The notes beneath the pieces were generated by a model, which searched no databases, was not told the origin of the DNA, and saw only the letters and a program-made list of their open reading frames with translations. This document shows, in pieces, positions 18,201 to 25,241 of a DNA stretch of 46,678 bases. The DNA comes from Verrucomicrobiota bacterium (GTDB lineage: Bacteria; Verrucomicrobiota; Verrucomicrobiia; Verrucomicrobiales; Akkermansiaceae). Every line of letters begins with the position of its first letter. The first letter of the stretch is position 1. The stretch is from the NCBI GenBank assembly GCA_004294095.1, contig RDZR01000046.1, positions 1 to 46,678 on the forward strand, read 5' to 3'. A program made the translations under genes and the position numbers.

Positions 18201-18958
18201 CCACTGCGGCGAGTTGTGGGTCTGATTTGAATGGTATGGCCGTTTCCGATGCATGCAGCATTTTACGCGAAAGGATGGCAGAAGTGGCGGCACCACTGCT
18301 TGGATGCGATTGGTCTGAAGTTTCTTTTCATTCAGGATTTGCGCACTGCGGCGAGAAGAGCCTGCCATTTGCTGAACTCGCCAATGCGGCTTATGTGCAG
18401 CGTGTATCATTATCTGCGGCCGGATTTTATCGCACACCAGATTTGCAGTGGGATTGGAATGTTAGAAAAGGCAAACCGTTTCATTACTTCGCATTCGGAG
18501 CTGCGGTGAGTGAAGTGGAAATCGATGGCTTCACAGGTATGCAGCATGCCCGCCGAGTCGATATTTTACACGATGTGGGGAATTCGCTCAACTCGTTGGT
18601 CGATCGCGGGCAAATCGAAGGTGGATTTGTGCAAGGTCTCGGATGGCTGACCTGTGAAGAATTGCGCTGGAATGGTGATGGCAAATTACTCACGCACAGT
18701 GCGAGCACCTACGCGATTCCGACGATCAGTGATTCTCCGTTAGATTTCCGAGTTGATTTGTTAGATGATGCCGAGCAGCCGCGCACGATCTTTGGATCCA
18801 AAGCTGTTGGTGAGCCTCCGTTGATGTTAGCAATTTCAGCTCGTGAGGCGATCCGAGATGCCATCTGCGCTTTTGGGGGAAATGGTGCTTTACTACCATC
18901 GCCACTGACTTCCGAGGCGATCAAACTAGCGGTCGGAAAAATTCCAACTCAAGCATGA
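15287..18958 (+). CDS. xdh: xanthine dehydrogenase, single-chain (FeS-FAD-Moco)
   Basis: A 1223-residue enzyme oxidising hypoxanthine and xanthine to urate. Cys41, 46, 49, 66 bind one 2Fe-2S cluster and Cys106, 109, 141, 143 the other. The FAD part has LGGNLVTASPIGDAAP. The molybdenum half begins near GHVTGAAHYVDD and holds GGGFGGKE (Glu695), DRALFH (Arg773), TAFRGFGGPQ (Arg805) and KAVGEPP (Glu1176). Glu695 and Arg773 are spaced exactly as bovine Glu802 and Arg880, the residues that tell xanthine dehydrogenase from aldehyde oxidase; Arg805 and Glu1176 match Arg912 and Glu1261. Most bacteria split these parts into XdhA and XdhB; here one chain joins them, as in animals. The ORF could open at 15158, but the ATG at 15287 overlapping the previous stop begins the ferredoxin domain properly. 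The end overlaps convergent xdhC by 10 bp. Confidence 0.95.
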   Translation: MNFAETITINGLAHDISQMPLYLTVLDMLRANGQTAAKIGCNEGDCGACTILLLETDGPPRAINGCLALVHSLCGRSLITAEGLHAADGTLHPAQQAMIELGGSQCGYCTPGFICSMAEASARGISQNQHAVADQLCGNLCRCTGYRPIREVAASMPTVDLPQAPMRHAPERSSAGYFRPQSIEQALRFKNEFPDAVYLCGATELAVLMHKRHDRPQRIISLEHIVELNLISENAEEWRIGAAAVLTDIEAKLGDAFPAMNQMLRWFASRQIRHRATLGGNLVTASPIGDAAPVLLVLDAELELASLTGSRRILLADFFTGYRQSVLRDDELLAAIYVRKNQLGHSQFFKVSKRREMDISTVSMAFRIAFDAADCVNDFRLAYGGVAATPLRAKLTEERLLGVHRGALLEADVIELLESEFTPMDDVRGSAMYRRELIGELWKKAMSGERECLDERAWVSQEISNPPNAMPHESARGHVTGAAHYVDDMAKRHGALQVWLVRSPYARAQILAIDCESARVMPGVRAVLTAADITGHNNTGPSRDDEPLFAENEVSFHGQLIAAVIAETLELARLAAEKVVISFEPLKPLLGIEEAIAIGSFHTDGHQLDRGDVDAQLSQHEHLLEGSFHIGGQEHFYLETHAAYAEPDGANGVFLRSSTQHPSETQTIVAEVLGWSRNQVVVESPRMGGGFGGKETQANPWAALCALAAVHTGMPVALQLDRDEDMESSGKRHPFFARFRVAYDGNGRLHAADVELFSDGGWSLDLSLPVNDRALFHLDNAYYIPHVRFRGRVCKTNTTSHTAFRGFGGPQGMLVIEEIMARIALSLGMRPEQLRRANFYHGHGETNTTHYGEEVEGNRLERIWAKLLESSDFDARRRTIDAWNAEHPGRKRGIAITPVKFGISFTLKHYNQAGALVLIYADGSVQVNHGGTEMGQGLHTKILGIAMRELGVEASRIRLMHTRTDKVPNTSATAASCGSDLNGMAVSDACSILRERMAEVAAPLLGCDWSEVSFHSGFAHCGEKSLPFAELANAAYVQRVSLSAAGFYRTPDLQWDWNVRKGKPFHYFAFGAAVSEVEIDGFTGMQHARRVDILHDVGNSLNSLVDRGQIEGGFVQGLGWLTCEELRWNGDGKLLTHSASTYAIPTISDSPLDFRVDLLDDAEQPRTIFGSKAVGEPPLMLAISAREAIRDAICAFGGNGALLPSPLTSEAIKLAVGKIPTQA

Positions 18959-19767
18959 GGCAATTGCCGCCGCTCTAACAATTGTGCGGCAATGCTGATT
19001 GCAATTTCAGCAGGATCATTACTTCCGATGGGCAAACCTAACGGACAGACGAGCTCGCTGAGTTTTCCCTCATCAATGCCGTCTGCACGCAGCTCGCTCA
19101 TGAGCACCGCGCGCTTTGATTTGCTGCCGATGGCTCCGAGAAATGGCAGGGGTGCCTCTCTCATCATCAAGGAACGCAGCACAGGGCGATCCGTCGAATG
19201 GCCACGACTGATGCACATCACATAACTGGCTGGGCCGACGTGGATGACTCCTTCTTCGTATGTTTGATGATGGTGACAGCGGACTTTCTGGCTTTGCGGA
19301 AATTTTTCTAACCAATCCGCGCGGGTATCGATCACATCGATCGTGCAGGACAAAGTCGCTAGCAAAGGCACCAACGCTTGCGCGACATGCCCCGCACCAA
19401 AAATCACCAAGTGCCATGAGGAATGGGGTTGGATGATTTCAAACCACAAGGTGACTTCACCACCGCAGGTCATGCCGACATCGTGGCGCAAATTCCAAGT
19501 GATGAGTTGGTGTCTTCTATCAGAATCTAACATTTTAACCGCTTCCGCAATCGCGAGTGCTTCCACTTTGCCACCGCCGAGAGTGCCGAAGATAAGAGAA
19601 TCTTCAGCGATGATTGCTTTGGCGCCCATTTCACAGGGCACACTGCCGCGGGTGGCGACGACGGTCACGATCGCGAAGCACGCGTTCTCTGCTCGTCGGT
19701 CTGCGATATGTTGCCAAAAATCCACTCGCGAAGCATGCGACGAGAAGCGGCTTTGCTCAACCCGCAT
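18949..19767 (-). CDS. xdhC: xanthine dehydrogenase accessory protein
   Basis: A 272-residue XdhC/CoxI-type chaperone. The N-terminal domain has VVATRGSVPCEMGAKAII and GTLGGGKVEALA; GMTCGGEVTLWFE follows, then a Rossmann domain with LVIFGAGHVAQALVPLLA and the late GAIGSKSKRAVL. XdhC binds molybdenum cofactor, protects it during sulfuration and inserts it into the dehydrogenase. It lies on the opposite strand to the xdh gene and the two 3' ends overlap by 10 bp, so they cannot share a messenger and antisense effects are possible. Its start faces uraD across 64 bp, which must hold two divergent promoters. Confidence 0.93.
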   Translation of the reverse strand: MRVEQSRFSSHASRVDFWQHIADRRAENACFAIVTVVATRGSVPCEMGAKAIIAEDSLIFGTLGGGKVEALAIAEAVKMLDSDRRHQLITWNLRHDVGMTCGGEVTLWFEIIQPHSSWHLVIFGAGHVAQALVPLLATLSCTIDVIDTRADWLEKFPQSQKVRCHHHQTYEEGVIHVGPASYVMCISRGHSTDRPVLRSLMMREAPLPFLGAIGSKSKRAVLMSELRADGIDEGKLSELVCPLGLPIGSNDPAEIAISIAAQLLERRQLPHA

Positions 19768-19831
19768 TTTCCCAAATGATGATGGATCTAGTTTGCCAGA
19801 GCGGGAAAATTTTCGCTAGAATCCAACCACT

Positions 19832-20377
19832 TTGAAAATTGCTGAGATCAATGACCTGCCGCTTGAATCGCTCGTTGAGCGTCTCGGTGGGATTTATGAG
19901 CACAGCCCGTGGGTGATCGAACGCGCCGCGGCGGGACGGCCTTTTGTCGATCTAACAGCACTCATTTGTGCCATGCGTGAGTCAGTCGAACAGGCCAGTC
20001 CAGCCGAGCAGCGGGACTTGATTTGTGCGCATCCTGATTTGGCAGGAAAACTCGCGCGCGCTGGGCAGCTCACGGATGACTCCACACGAGAACAATCTGG
20101 CCTCGGCCTTGATCAATTGAGCGACGAGGAATTCGTGTGCTTTGAGAATCTCAATGCGGCCTATCGGGAAAAATTTGGCATGCCATTCATCATTTGTGCA
20201 CGAATGACAACCAAATCCAAGATGCTGCAAGCATTTCGCGATCGCCTGCTGAATGATCAATCGACGGAATGTGAAACGGCGTTGAGAGAAATTCATCACA
20301 TTGCAAGATTGCGATTGGAAGATCGTTTTATCACAATAAAATGCGCTTCGAGATCTCCGAATCAGAGACATCTATAG
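19832..20377 (+). CDS. uraD: OHCU decarboxylase
   Basis: A 181-residue protein that decarboxylates 2-oxo-4-hydroxy-4-carboxy-5-ureidoimidazoline to S-allantoin, the step between UraH and AllB. Family features are the N-terminal FVDLTALICAMRESVE, the catalytic HPDLAGKLA (His) with EQSGLGLDQLSDEEF, the LNAAYREKFGMPFIICAR core and the end IARLRLEDRF. About 17 residues follow the usual end. Translation appears to start at TTG (19832), giving KIAEINDLPLESLVERLG; there is no in-frame ATG or GTG nearby that keeps this segment. It stands apart from the main purine operon, divergent from xdhC. It runs toward acr3, with 17 bp between the two stops and no obvious strong terminator. Confidence 0.92.
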   Translation: MKIAEINDLPLESLVERLGGIYEHSPWVIERAAAGRPFVDLTALICAMRESVEQASPAEQRDLICAHPDLAGKLARAGQLTDDSTREQSGLGLDQLSDEEFVCFENLNAAYREKFGMPFIICARMTTKSKMLQAFRDRLLNDQSTECETALREIHHIARLRLEDRFITIKCASRSPNQRHL

Positions 20378-20394
20378 TATCCGAACAAGATCTA

Positions 20395-21438
20395 TCAGAA
20401 AAATTTTCGCCTAAGCCAGAATGAAACATGGACGAGGCCAATTAAGACCGGGACTTCCACCAAGGGCCCAACGACGGCGGCGAATGCCACGCCCGACTCG
20501 ATGCCGAATACGGCAATCGCTACGGCGATGGCCAATTCGAAATTATTGCCTGCTGAGGTGAAGGCGACGCTCGCCGTGCGCGGATAGTCTGCGCCGAGTT
20601 TGGCGGCCATGGCGAAGCTGATGAAGAACATCAGGATGAAATAAATCAGCAGCGGAATGGCAATCCGCAGCACATCCATCGGCAACTTGAGAATGGCATC
20701 GCCTTTGTAAGTGAACATCATGATGATGGTGAAAAGCAGCGCCACCAACGTCAGCGGAGAAATGCGCGGGATGAATTTTTTTTCATACCACTCGATGCTT
20801 TTGATGCGGGTCAATACCAGCCGTGTGACCATGCCCGCGAAAAACGGAATGCCGAGGTAGATCATCACCGAAATGAAGATGTCTTTCATCGCGATTTCCA
20901 CGACTACGCCCTTGAGGCCAACTAAGGGCGGCAGCACGGTGATGAAGAGCCATGCGTAGGCGCTGTAAAAAAGAATTTGAGCAATGCTATTTAGTGCGAC
21001 GAGTCCGGCGGCATACTCGGATGAGCCTTTTGCGAGATCGTTCCAAACGAGCACCATCGCGATGCATCGCGCGAGGCCAACCAGGATCAGCCCGACCATG
21101 TAATCTGGTTGATCTCGCAGCAGCAAGACCGCCAGCACCCACATGATCACTGGCCCGATGAGCCAATTTTGCACCAGAGAAAGTGTGAGAATCCGGGGAT
21201 TTGAAAACACACGTGGCAGCTCGCCGTAGCGCACTTTGGCCAGCGGCGGATACATCATGAGAATCAAGCCGATTGCCAGGGGAAGATTGGTCGTGCCAAT
21301 CGTCAATGGCGCGAAAAATGCGGCCGGATCTTGAATGAGAAAACGACCGATGAGCACGCCAATGATCATGGCGGCGAAGATCCAGACCGTCAGATAGCGG
21401 TCGAGAAATGACATGCGTGCGGCGATGTTTTCGGACAT
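20395..21438 (-). CDS. acr3: ACR3-family arsenite efflux permease
   Basis: A 347-residue membrane protein with ten predicted helices. It begins [23 protein letters not shown], a typical ACR3 start, and has [18 protein letters not shown] with the conserved Cys125 that is essential in ACR3 transporters, plus [18 protein letters not shown] and [16 protein letters not shown] near the end. It exports arsenite through the inner membrane. It is the third gene of arsR-arsC-acr3, 14 bp after arsC. The gene contains no TGTTAG word, unlike most of the window, which might point to later acquisition of this operon. The symbol arsB is also used for it, but this is not the E. coli ArsB family. Confidence 0.95.
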   Translation of the reverse strand: MSENIAARMSFLDRYLTVWIFAAMIIGVLIGRFLIQDPAAFFAPLTIGTTNLPLAIGLILMMYPPLAKVRYGELPRVFSNPRILTLSLVQNWLIGPVIMWVLAVLLLRDQPDYMVGLILVGLARCIAMVLVWNDLAKGSSEYAAGLVALNSIAQILFYSAYAWLFITVLPPLVGLKGVVVEIAMKDIFISVMIYLGIPFFAGMVTRLVLTRIKSIEWYEKKFIPRISPLTLVALLFTIIMMFTYKGDAILKLPMDVLRIAIPLLIYFILMFFISFAMAAKLGADYPRTASVAFTSAGNNFELAIAVAIAVFGIESGVAFAAVVGPLVEVPVLIGLVHVSFWLRRKFF

Positions 21439-21452
21439 GGATTGGTGGCTTA

Positions 21453-21872
21453 TTAGCGTGGATCGAGACAGCCGTGGGCATAGGCGGTGAAGACCATGGA
21501 AATTTCATCACGCACTCGGCGGAAGACGGTCATTTGCTCCTCTTCGCTGCCCTCCGCATGTGCTGGATCATCGAATGGATAGTGGTGGCGATTCAGTTGG
21601 CCGGGAAAAATAGGGCATACTTGGTCCGCATTGCCGCAGACGGTGATGACGGTTTTGACTTCGCGGGTCAAAAAGAGATCGAGGTGTTTGGATTGGTGCG
21701 CGGAGATATCGATCCCGATTTCCGCCATGGCCTTGATCGCGAATGGATGCACGTAGCCCGCTGGCTTGGATCCGGCCGAGGCAACTTCAATGCTGGTGCC
21801 GAGTGCTTTTTGGAGAATGCCTTCGGCGAGGTGAGAGCGGCAGGAATTGCCGGTGCAGAGAATGAGAATCAT
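21453..21872 (-). CDS. arsC: arsenate reductase, thioredoxin-coupled type
   Basis: A 139-residue protein of the low-molecular-weight tyrosine phosphatase fold. The anion loop is CTGNSCRS (Cys6 nucleophile, Arg12), and Cys79 and Cys86 in [10 protein letters not shown] form the redox relay, matching Cys10, Cys82 and Cys89 of S. aureus Ars[11 protein letters not shown] is the general-acid loop. It reduces arsenate to arsenite using thioredoxin, producing the substrate for the efflux pump next to it. It follows arsR by 57 bp on the same strand. Confidence 0.95.
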   Translation of the reverse strand: MILILCTGNSCRSHLAEGILQKALGTSIEVASAGSKPAGYVHPFAIKAMAEIGIDISAHQSKHLDLFLTREVKTVITVCGNADQVCPIFPGQLNRHHYPFDDPAHAEGSEEEQMTVFRRVRDEISMVFTAYAHGCLDPR

Positions 21873-21929
21873 GAAATTGGAGTCGGAAATTGCTCGGTGC
21901 AGTCTGTCTGAGGGGAAAAAATCGCGAAA

Positions 21930-22232
21930 TCAACAATCGCAGGTGGAACGATTGGTTCCAATGTTCTCAACGCATTCGAGAAACTCGGGCAGGCATTTGC
22001 ACACCAAGCGGTAGTGGACGTGTTGGCCGTGCTTTTTGCAATCGATCCAGCCTGCCTTGCGCATTTGGGTGAGATGCTTGGAAACCGTCGATAAGTCGCC
22101 GCCGACGATGGTTTGCAATTCGCTCACGCTGTGCTCTCGGGTGACAAGCGCTTGGACAATTTCCAGCCGCGCAGGATGAGCCAGTGCCTTGATGATCTGC
22201 ACTTGCTTGTGAGTGGATAGGGTGGAAATCAC
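21930..22232 (-). CDS. arsR: ArsR-family arsenic-responsive repressor
   Basis: A 100-residue winged-helix repressor. The N-terminal part has LAHPARLEIVQAL, followed by the recognition helix region SELQTIVGGDLSTVSKHLTQMRKAGW and the wing HGQHVHYRL. Six cysteines lie from CKK onward, including CKC and the final CDC, and some of these probably bind arsenite; the exact ligand set cannot be told from sequence. It should shut off the arsR-arsC-acr3 operon until arsenite binds. The start is GTG at 22232, which lies inside an inverted repeat, so the repressor probably blocks its own initiation region. No canonical ribosome-binding site is clear. Confidence 0.93.
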   Translation of the reverse strand: MISTLSTHKQVQIIKALAHPARLEIVQALVTREHSVSELQTIVGGDLSTVSKHLTQMRKAGWIDCKKHGQHVHYRLVCKCLPEFLECVENIGTNRSTCDC

Positions 22233-22266
22233 TTGGCGAAAGTGCCAAGTTTGGCATTTTTGTCAA
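22231..22266 (-). promoter_or_regulatory. ars promoter and ArsR operator
   Basis: Two overlapping inverted repeats precede arsR. TGCCAA at 22243-22248 and TTGGCA at 22251-22256 form a perfect dyad with a 2-bp centre. ACTTGGC at 22231-22237 and GCCAAGT at 22244-22250 form a second perfect dyad that reaches the GTG start. A TTGACA -35-like box lies on the minus strand at 22261-22266, just upstream; any -10 would fall within the dyads. Such an arrangement is what an autoregulated ArsR promoter needs. The boundaries are read by eye. Confidence 0.7.
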
Positions 22267-22330
22267 GTATTGGTTTTAAGGCTTAGCCGCCCTTGCAGGA
22301 AGGAGCGGTGCGTGGTAGTGAGTTCGACCG

Positions 22331-23206
22331 ATGCAGAGTGAGCCGCAAGTTTCAAGAAGTCATCCACATAGCAGCGCAGGTGCTTCTTTGCTCTCTTCAC
22401 TCACGCCGGTGGTGAAGTGGCTGATCATTGCAAATGGCGGCTTCTATCTGTTAGACGTGCTTTTGAAAGGCGATGGAGTCAATGGTCCACTGCGGCAATG
22501 GGGAGCATTTGCGATCTCTACAGCGTTTGGAGAGGGGCGCTTGTATGAATTGCTGACGTTTCAATTCCTGCAAGGGTCGCTAGGGCATTTGATCATGAAT
22601 TGCTTGGGGTTATTTTTCTTTGGCCCGTGGATGGAGCGTTGGTGGGGTGCGGGCAAATTCTTGCTGTTTTATTTGCTCTGTGGTGTGGCGGGAGCTGTCT
22701 TTTTTTCGCTACTTGTCTGGCTTGGAATTTTGCCATCGGACGATCAATGGCTGGTAGGTGCGTCCGCCGGGATTTACGGTATTTTGATTGGGGTCGCGGT
22801 GATTGCGCCTAGCATGCGAGTGGCGCTACTTTTCCCGCCGGTGGTGCTAAGCATGCGGCAGTTGGCGTTGGCGTTGTTAGGGATTTCCGTAGCAGCCATT
22901 TTGCTTCGCTTCGGTGGGAATGAGGGTGGGGAAGCGGGCCATTTGGGCGGTGCGATTTTAGGATTTCTACTCACACGTTTTCCGCAATGCTTGGGAAAAA
23001 TGGGGGCTGCTCAATCGATCAAACGGCGGCCCATTCCTGATGCCAAAATTCGCCCACGCAGCGAGTTGCCTCAAATGAACGATCAAGAGTTGGATCGCAT
23101 ATTGGATAAAATTTCCGCACACGGATTCCAGAGTCTAACTACTGAAGAGCGAGCACATCTCCAGCAATTCTCGAACTCAAACCAAGCAACTAAGCATGAC
23201 GGATGA
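22331..23206 (+). CDS. rhomboid-family intramembrane serine protease
   Basis: A 291-residue membrane protein with about six helices. Catalytic Ser145 lies in GASAGIYG and His204 in AGHLGG; HLIMNCLGLFFFG is the conserved HxxxN segment of helix 2 and ERWWGAGKFLLFYLLCG the typical loop. It would cleave transmembrane substrates in the inner membrane; its target is unknown. After the last helix comes a soluble tail of about 70 residues ending DQELDRILDKISAHGFQSLTTEERAHLQQF, a DUF6576-like helical end found on many rhomboids of this kind. The stop overlaps the mazG start by 11 bp, so the two are probably co-translated. Confidence 0.92.
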   Translation: MQSEPQVSRSHPHSSAGASLLSSLTPVVKWLIIANGGFYLLDVLLKGDGVNGPLRQWGAFAISTAFGEGRLYELLTFQFLQGSLGHLIMNCLGLFFFGPWMERWWGAGKFLLFYLLCGVAGAVFFSLLVWLGILPSDDQWLVGASAGIYGILIGVAVIAPSMRVALLFPPVVLSMRQLALALLGISVAAILLRFGGNEGGEAGHLGGAILGFLLTRFPQCLGKMGAAQSIKRRPIPDAKIRPRSELPQMNDQELDRILDKISAHGFQSLTTEERAHLQQFSNSNQATKHDG

Positions 23207-24005
23207 AATGATGATCGATAGCCCGGCGGGTGCGGACCAATTGCAGCGCTTGCAAGCGATCGTTCATCGCTTAAGAGCACCTGGCGGCTGCCCATGGGAT
23301 GGCGAGCAAACGCACGCATCGATCGCGAGCAACTTGATTGAGGAAACTTACGAAGTGGTGGATGCGATTCAGCGGGAAGATTGGGCTCATCTGCGAGAAG
23401 AGTTAGGGGATTTGCTATTGCAAGTGGTCTTTCATGCAGAGATGGGGCAAGAGGTGGCGCGCTTTGATTTGCAGGAAATCGCACGAGGGATTTCTGAAAA
23501 ACTGGTGCGGCGGCATCCACATGTTTTTGCGCTGAGCGCGGCAATTACTACGGATCAAGTATTGAATCAATGGGACGAGATCAAGCGTTTGGAAAAAGGT
23601 GATCAGCACGAGCCATATTTACACGGCGTAGGCAAAGGCCTGCCCAGTTTGTTGCGGGCTGTGAAATTGCAAAAAAAAGCAGCCAAGGTCGGATTTGATT
23701 GGCAGAGTGAGCGCGGAGTGATTGCTAAAATTCGCGAAGAATTGTTAGAGTTAGAAACCGCAATGGATAGCGAAAATTCCGAGCATGTGAGCGAGGAACT
23801 CGGCGATGTCATTTTTTCAGTGACGAATCTCTCGCGTTTTCTGGATCGAGATCCAGAGCTCATTTTGGCCCGAGCAAATGACAAATTTGCGCAGCGCTTT
23901 GCCGAGATGGAATCGAACCTAACAGATAGAAAAATATCTCTCGATGAGGCAACTGCCGAGCAAATGGAAGAAGCATGGCAACTGGTGAAACATAGGAAAA
24001 TCTGA
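23196..24005 (+). CDS. mazG: nucleoside triphosphate pyrophosphohydrolase MazG
   Basis: A 269-residue protein with two all-alpha MazG domains. The first has LRAPGGCPWDGEQTHASI, NLIEETYEVVDAI and REELGDLLLQVVFHA, where the EExxE and ExxD acidic ligands bind Mg2+. The second repeats this as KIREELLELETAM and VSEELGDVIFSVTNLSRF. The family hydrolyses NTPs, including dNTPs and damaged nucleotides, to monophosphates and pyrophosphate, and in some bacteria lowers ppGpp. Length and the CPWD motif are canonical. Its start lies within the end of the rhomboid gene and its stop overlaps the alr start (TGATG at 24003-24007), so the three genes form one unit. Confidence 0.95.
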   Translation: MTDEMMIDSPAGADQLQRLQAIVHRLRAPGGCPWDGEQTHASIASNLIEETYEVVDAIQREDWAHLREELGDLLLQVVFHAEMGQEVARFDLQEIARGISEKLVRRHPHVFALSAAITTDQVLNQWDEIKRLEKGDQHEPYLHGVGKGLPSLLRAVKLQKKAAKVGFDWQSERGVIAKIREELLELETAMDSENSEHVSEELGDVIFSVTNLSRFLDRDPELILARANDKFAQRFAEMESNLTDRKISLDEATAEQMEEAWQLVKHRKI

Positions 24006-25120
24006 TGGCGATTCAATCAATCAAAGCATCCCCGCCACGGGCGTGGGCCGAGGTCAATCTCAATGCGTTGGTGGCAAATTTGCAAGCGGCCCGCAGCGCT
24101 GCAGGATGCGCGTTGATGGCCGTGCTTAAAGCGGGTGCTTACGGCCATGGATTGGAGGAAATGGCACGCTTTCTCAGCACACAAGACTTGGCCTTCATGG
24201 GCGTGGCCAACGTCGGAGAAGCACGCCGCATCCGCAACGCCGGAGTCGATACTCCAATCTATCTGTTAGGCGCAACTTGGGCGGCAGAAAGAGAAGAGAT
24301 TGTCGCCAATGGCTGGACTCCATGCATTTCTTCTTTGGATGAAGCGCAGCAATTTAACTCAATTGCAGACAGAATGGACAAACGGCTCAAAGTCCACCTC
24401 GCAGTGGATACCGGCATGGGGCGTGGGGGATTTGTTGCTGCGCAATGCCGCGAGGTGTTGCCGCTGTTAGATCAATTAGGGCACTTGGAAATAGATGGCA
24501 TAGGCTCGCATTTGCCATCTGCGGATGAAGATGAAGCATTCACGCGGCGGCAATTTGCGACCTTTGAGGATATCGTCCACGAGTTGGGCGGGCGCGAGCG
24601 GTTCCGTTGGATTCATTTATCCAATAGTGCCGGCATGCTTGGTTACCGCCAAGGATTGTGTAACTTGGCGCGTCCCGGACTGATGTTGTATGGCGTTTCC
24701 CCGATGCCGCACTCGGACGTTTTTTTGCAACATGTGATGACGCTCAAATCTCGGGTAACCTTGGTGCGTTGGTTGCCAGAGGGGCATGGTGTTTCTTACG
24801 GGCGCCAATTTGTGACCACGCGGCCAACACGCGTCGCCACCGTGGGCATTGGTTACGGTGATGGATACCCGCGACATCTAAATGGCATGGGAGCAGAAGT
24901 GGCTATTTCCGGGCGGCGATTCCCGCTCATCGGGCGAGTGACAATGGACCAAATCATGGTGGATGTGACCGATGGACCGCAGGTCGTTGAAGGTGATGAG
25001 GTCGAACTCTTCGGCGGCGTGATTCCGGTCGCGGAAATTGCCAAAAAGGCTGATACCATTGCGTGGGAAATTTTCACTGGCATCACGCCTCGTGTGATGC
25101 GCTGCTACATGGAAGCCTAA
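24005..25120 (+). CDS. alr: alanine racemase
   Basis: A 371-residue PLP enzyme making D-alanine for peptidoglycan. Lys42 in VLKAGAYGHG binds PLP (the usual wording is KADAYGHG or KANAYGHG, so the Gly is a small change). Tyr265 in GVSYGRQF is the second catalytic base, at the same number as in the Geobacillus enzyme. WAEVNLNALVANL opens the TIM barrel; GRVTMDQIMVDVTD and EIFTGITPRVMRCY are in the C-terminal domain. The start ATG shares bases with the mazG stop. Two hairpins lie between its stop and the convergent RNA-binding gene. Confidence 0.96.
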   Translation: MAIQSIKASPPRAWAEVNLNALVANLQAARSAAGCALMAVLKAGAYGHGLEEMARFLSTQDLAFMGVANVGEARRIRNAGVDTPIYLLGATWAAEREEIVANGWTPCISSLDEAQQFNSIADRMDKRLKVHLAVDTGMGRGGFVAAQCREVLPLLDQLGHLEIDGIGSHLPSADEDEAFTRRQFATFEDIVHELGGRERFRWIHLSNSAGMLGYRQGLCNLARPGLMLYGVSPMPHSDVFLQHVMTLKSRVTLVRWLPEGHGVSYGRQFVTTRPTRVATVGIGYGDGYPRHLNGMGAEVAISGRRFPLIGRVTMDQIMVDVTDGPQVVEGDEVELFGGVIPVAEIAKKADTIAWEIFTGITPRVMRCYMEA

Positions 25121-25139
25121 GTTGAAAAAAGACCGGCAT

Positions 25140-25156
25140 GGCAGATGAAATCTGCC
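25140..25156. other. perfect hairpin after alr
   Basis: GGCAGAT at 25140-25146 and ATCTGCC at 25150-25156 pair perfectly around a GAA loop. On the minus strand the stem is followed after a few bases by a run of T (complement of 25125-25130), so it may act as a second terminator for the RNA-binding gene. On the plus strand, just after the alr stop, no T-run follows. Its function is not certain. Confidence 0.5.
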
Positions 25157-25170
25157 GCCGATTGATCTGC

Positions 25171-25206
25171 AAAAAAAACACCCAATCCGCTAATGGGATC
25201 GGGTGT
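25171..25206 (-). terminator. rho-independent terminator of the RRM protein gene
   Basis: ACACCC at 25178-25183 pairs with GGGTGT at 25201-25206, and an inner ATCC/GGAT extends the stem after a mismatch. Read on the minus strand, the hairpin follows the RRM gene stop and is followed by a run of eight T (complement of 25171-25178). This is a standard intrinsic terminator. Read on the plus strand it could also stop alr transcription, but the following bases are A-rich before a short TTTT. Confidence 0.8.
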
Positions 25207-25241
25207 AGTGAAAAATTTTCGTTAGAAAATGACGAGTCGGC

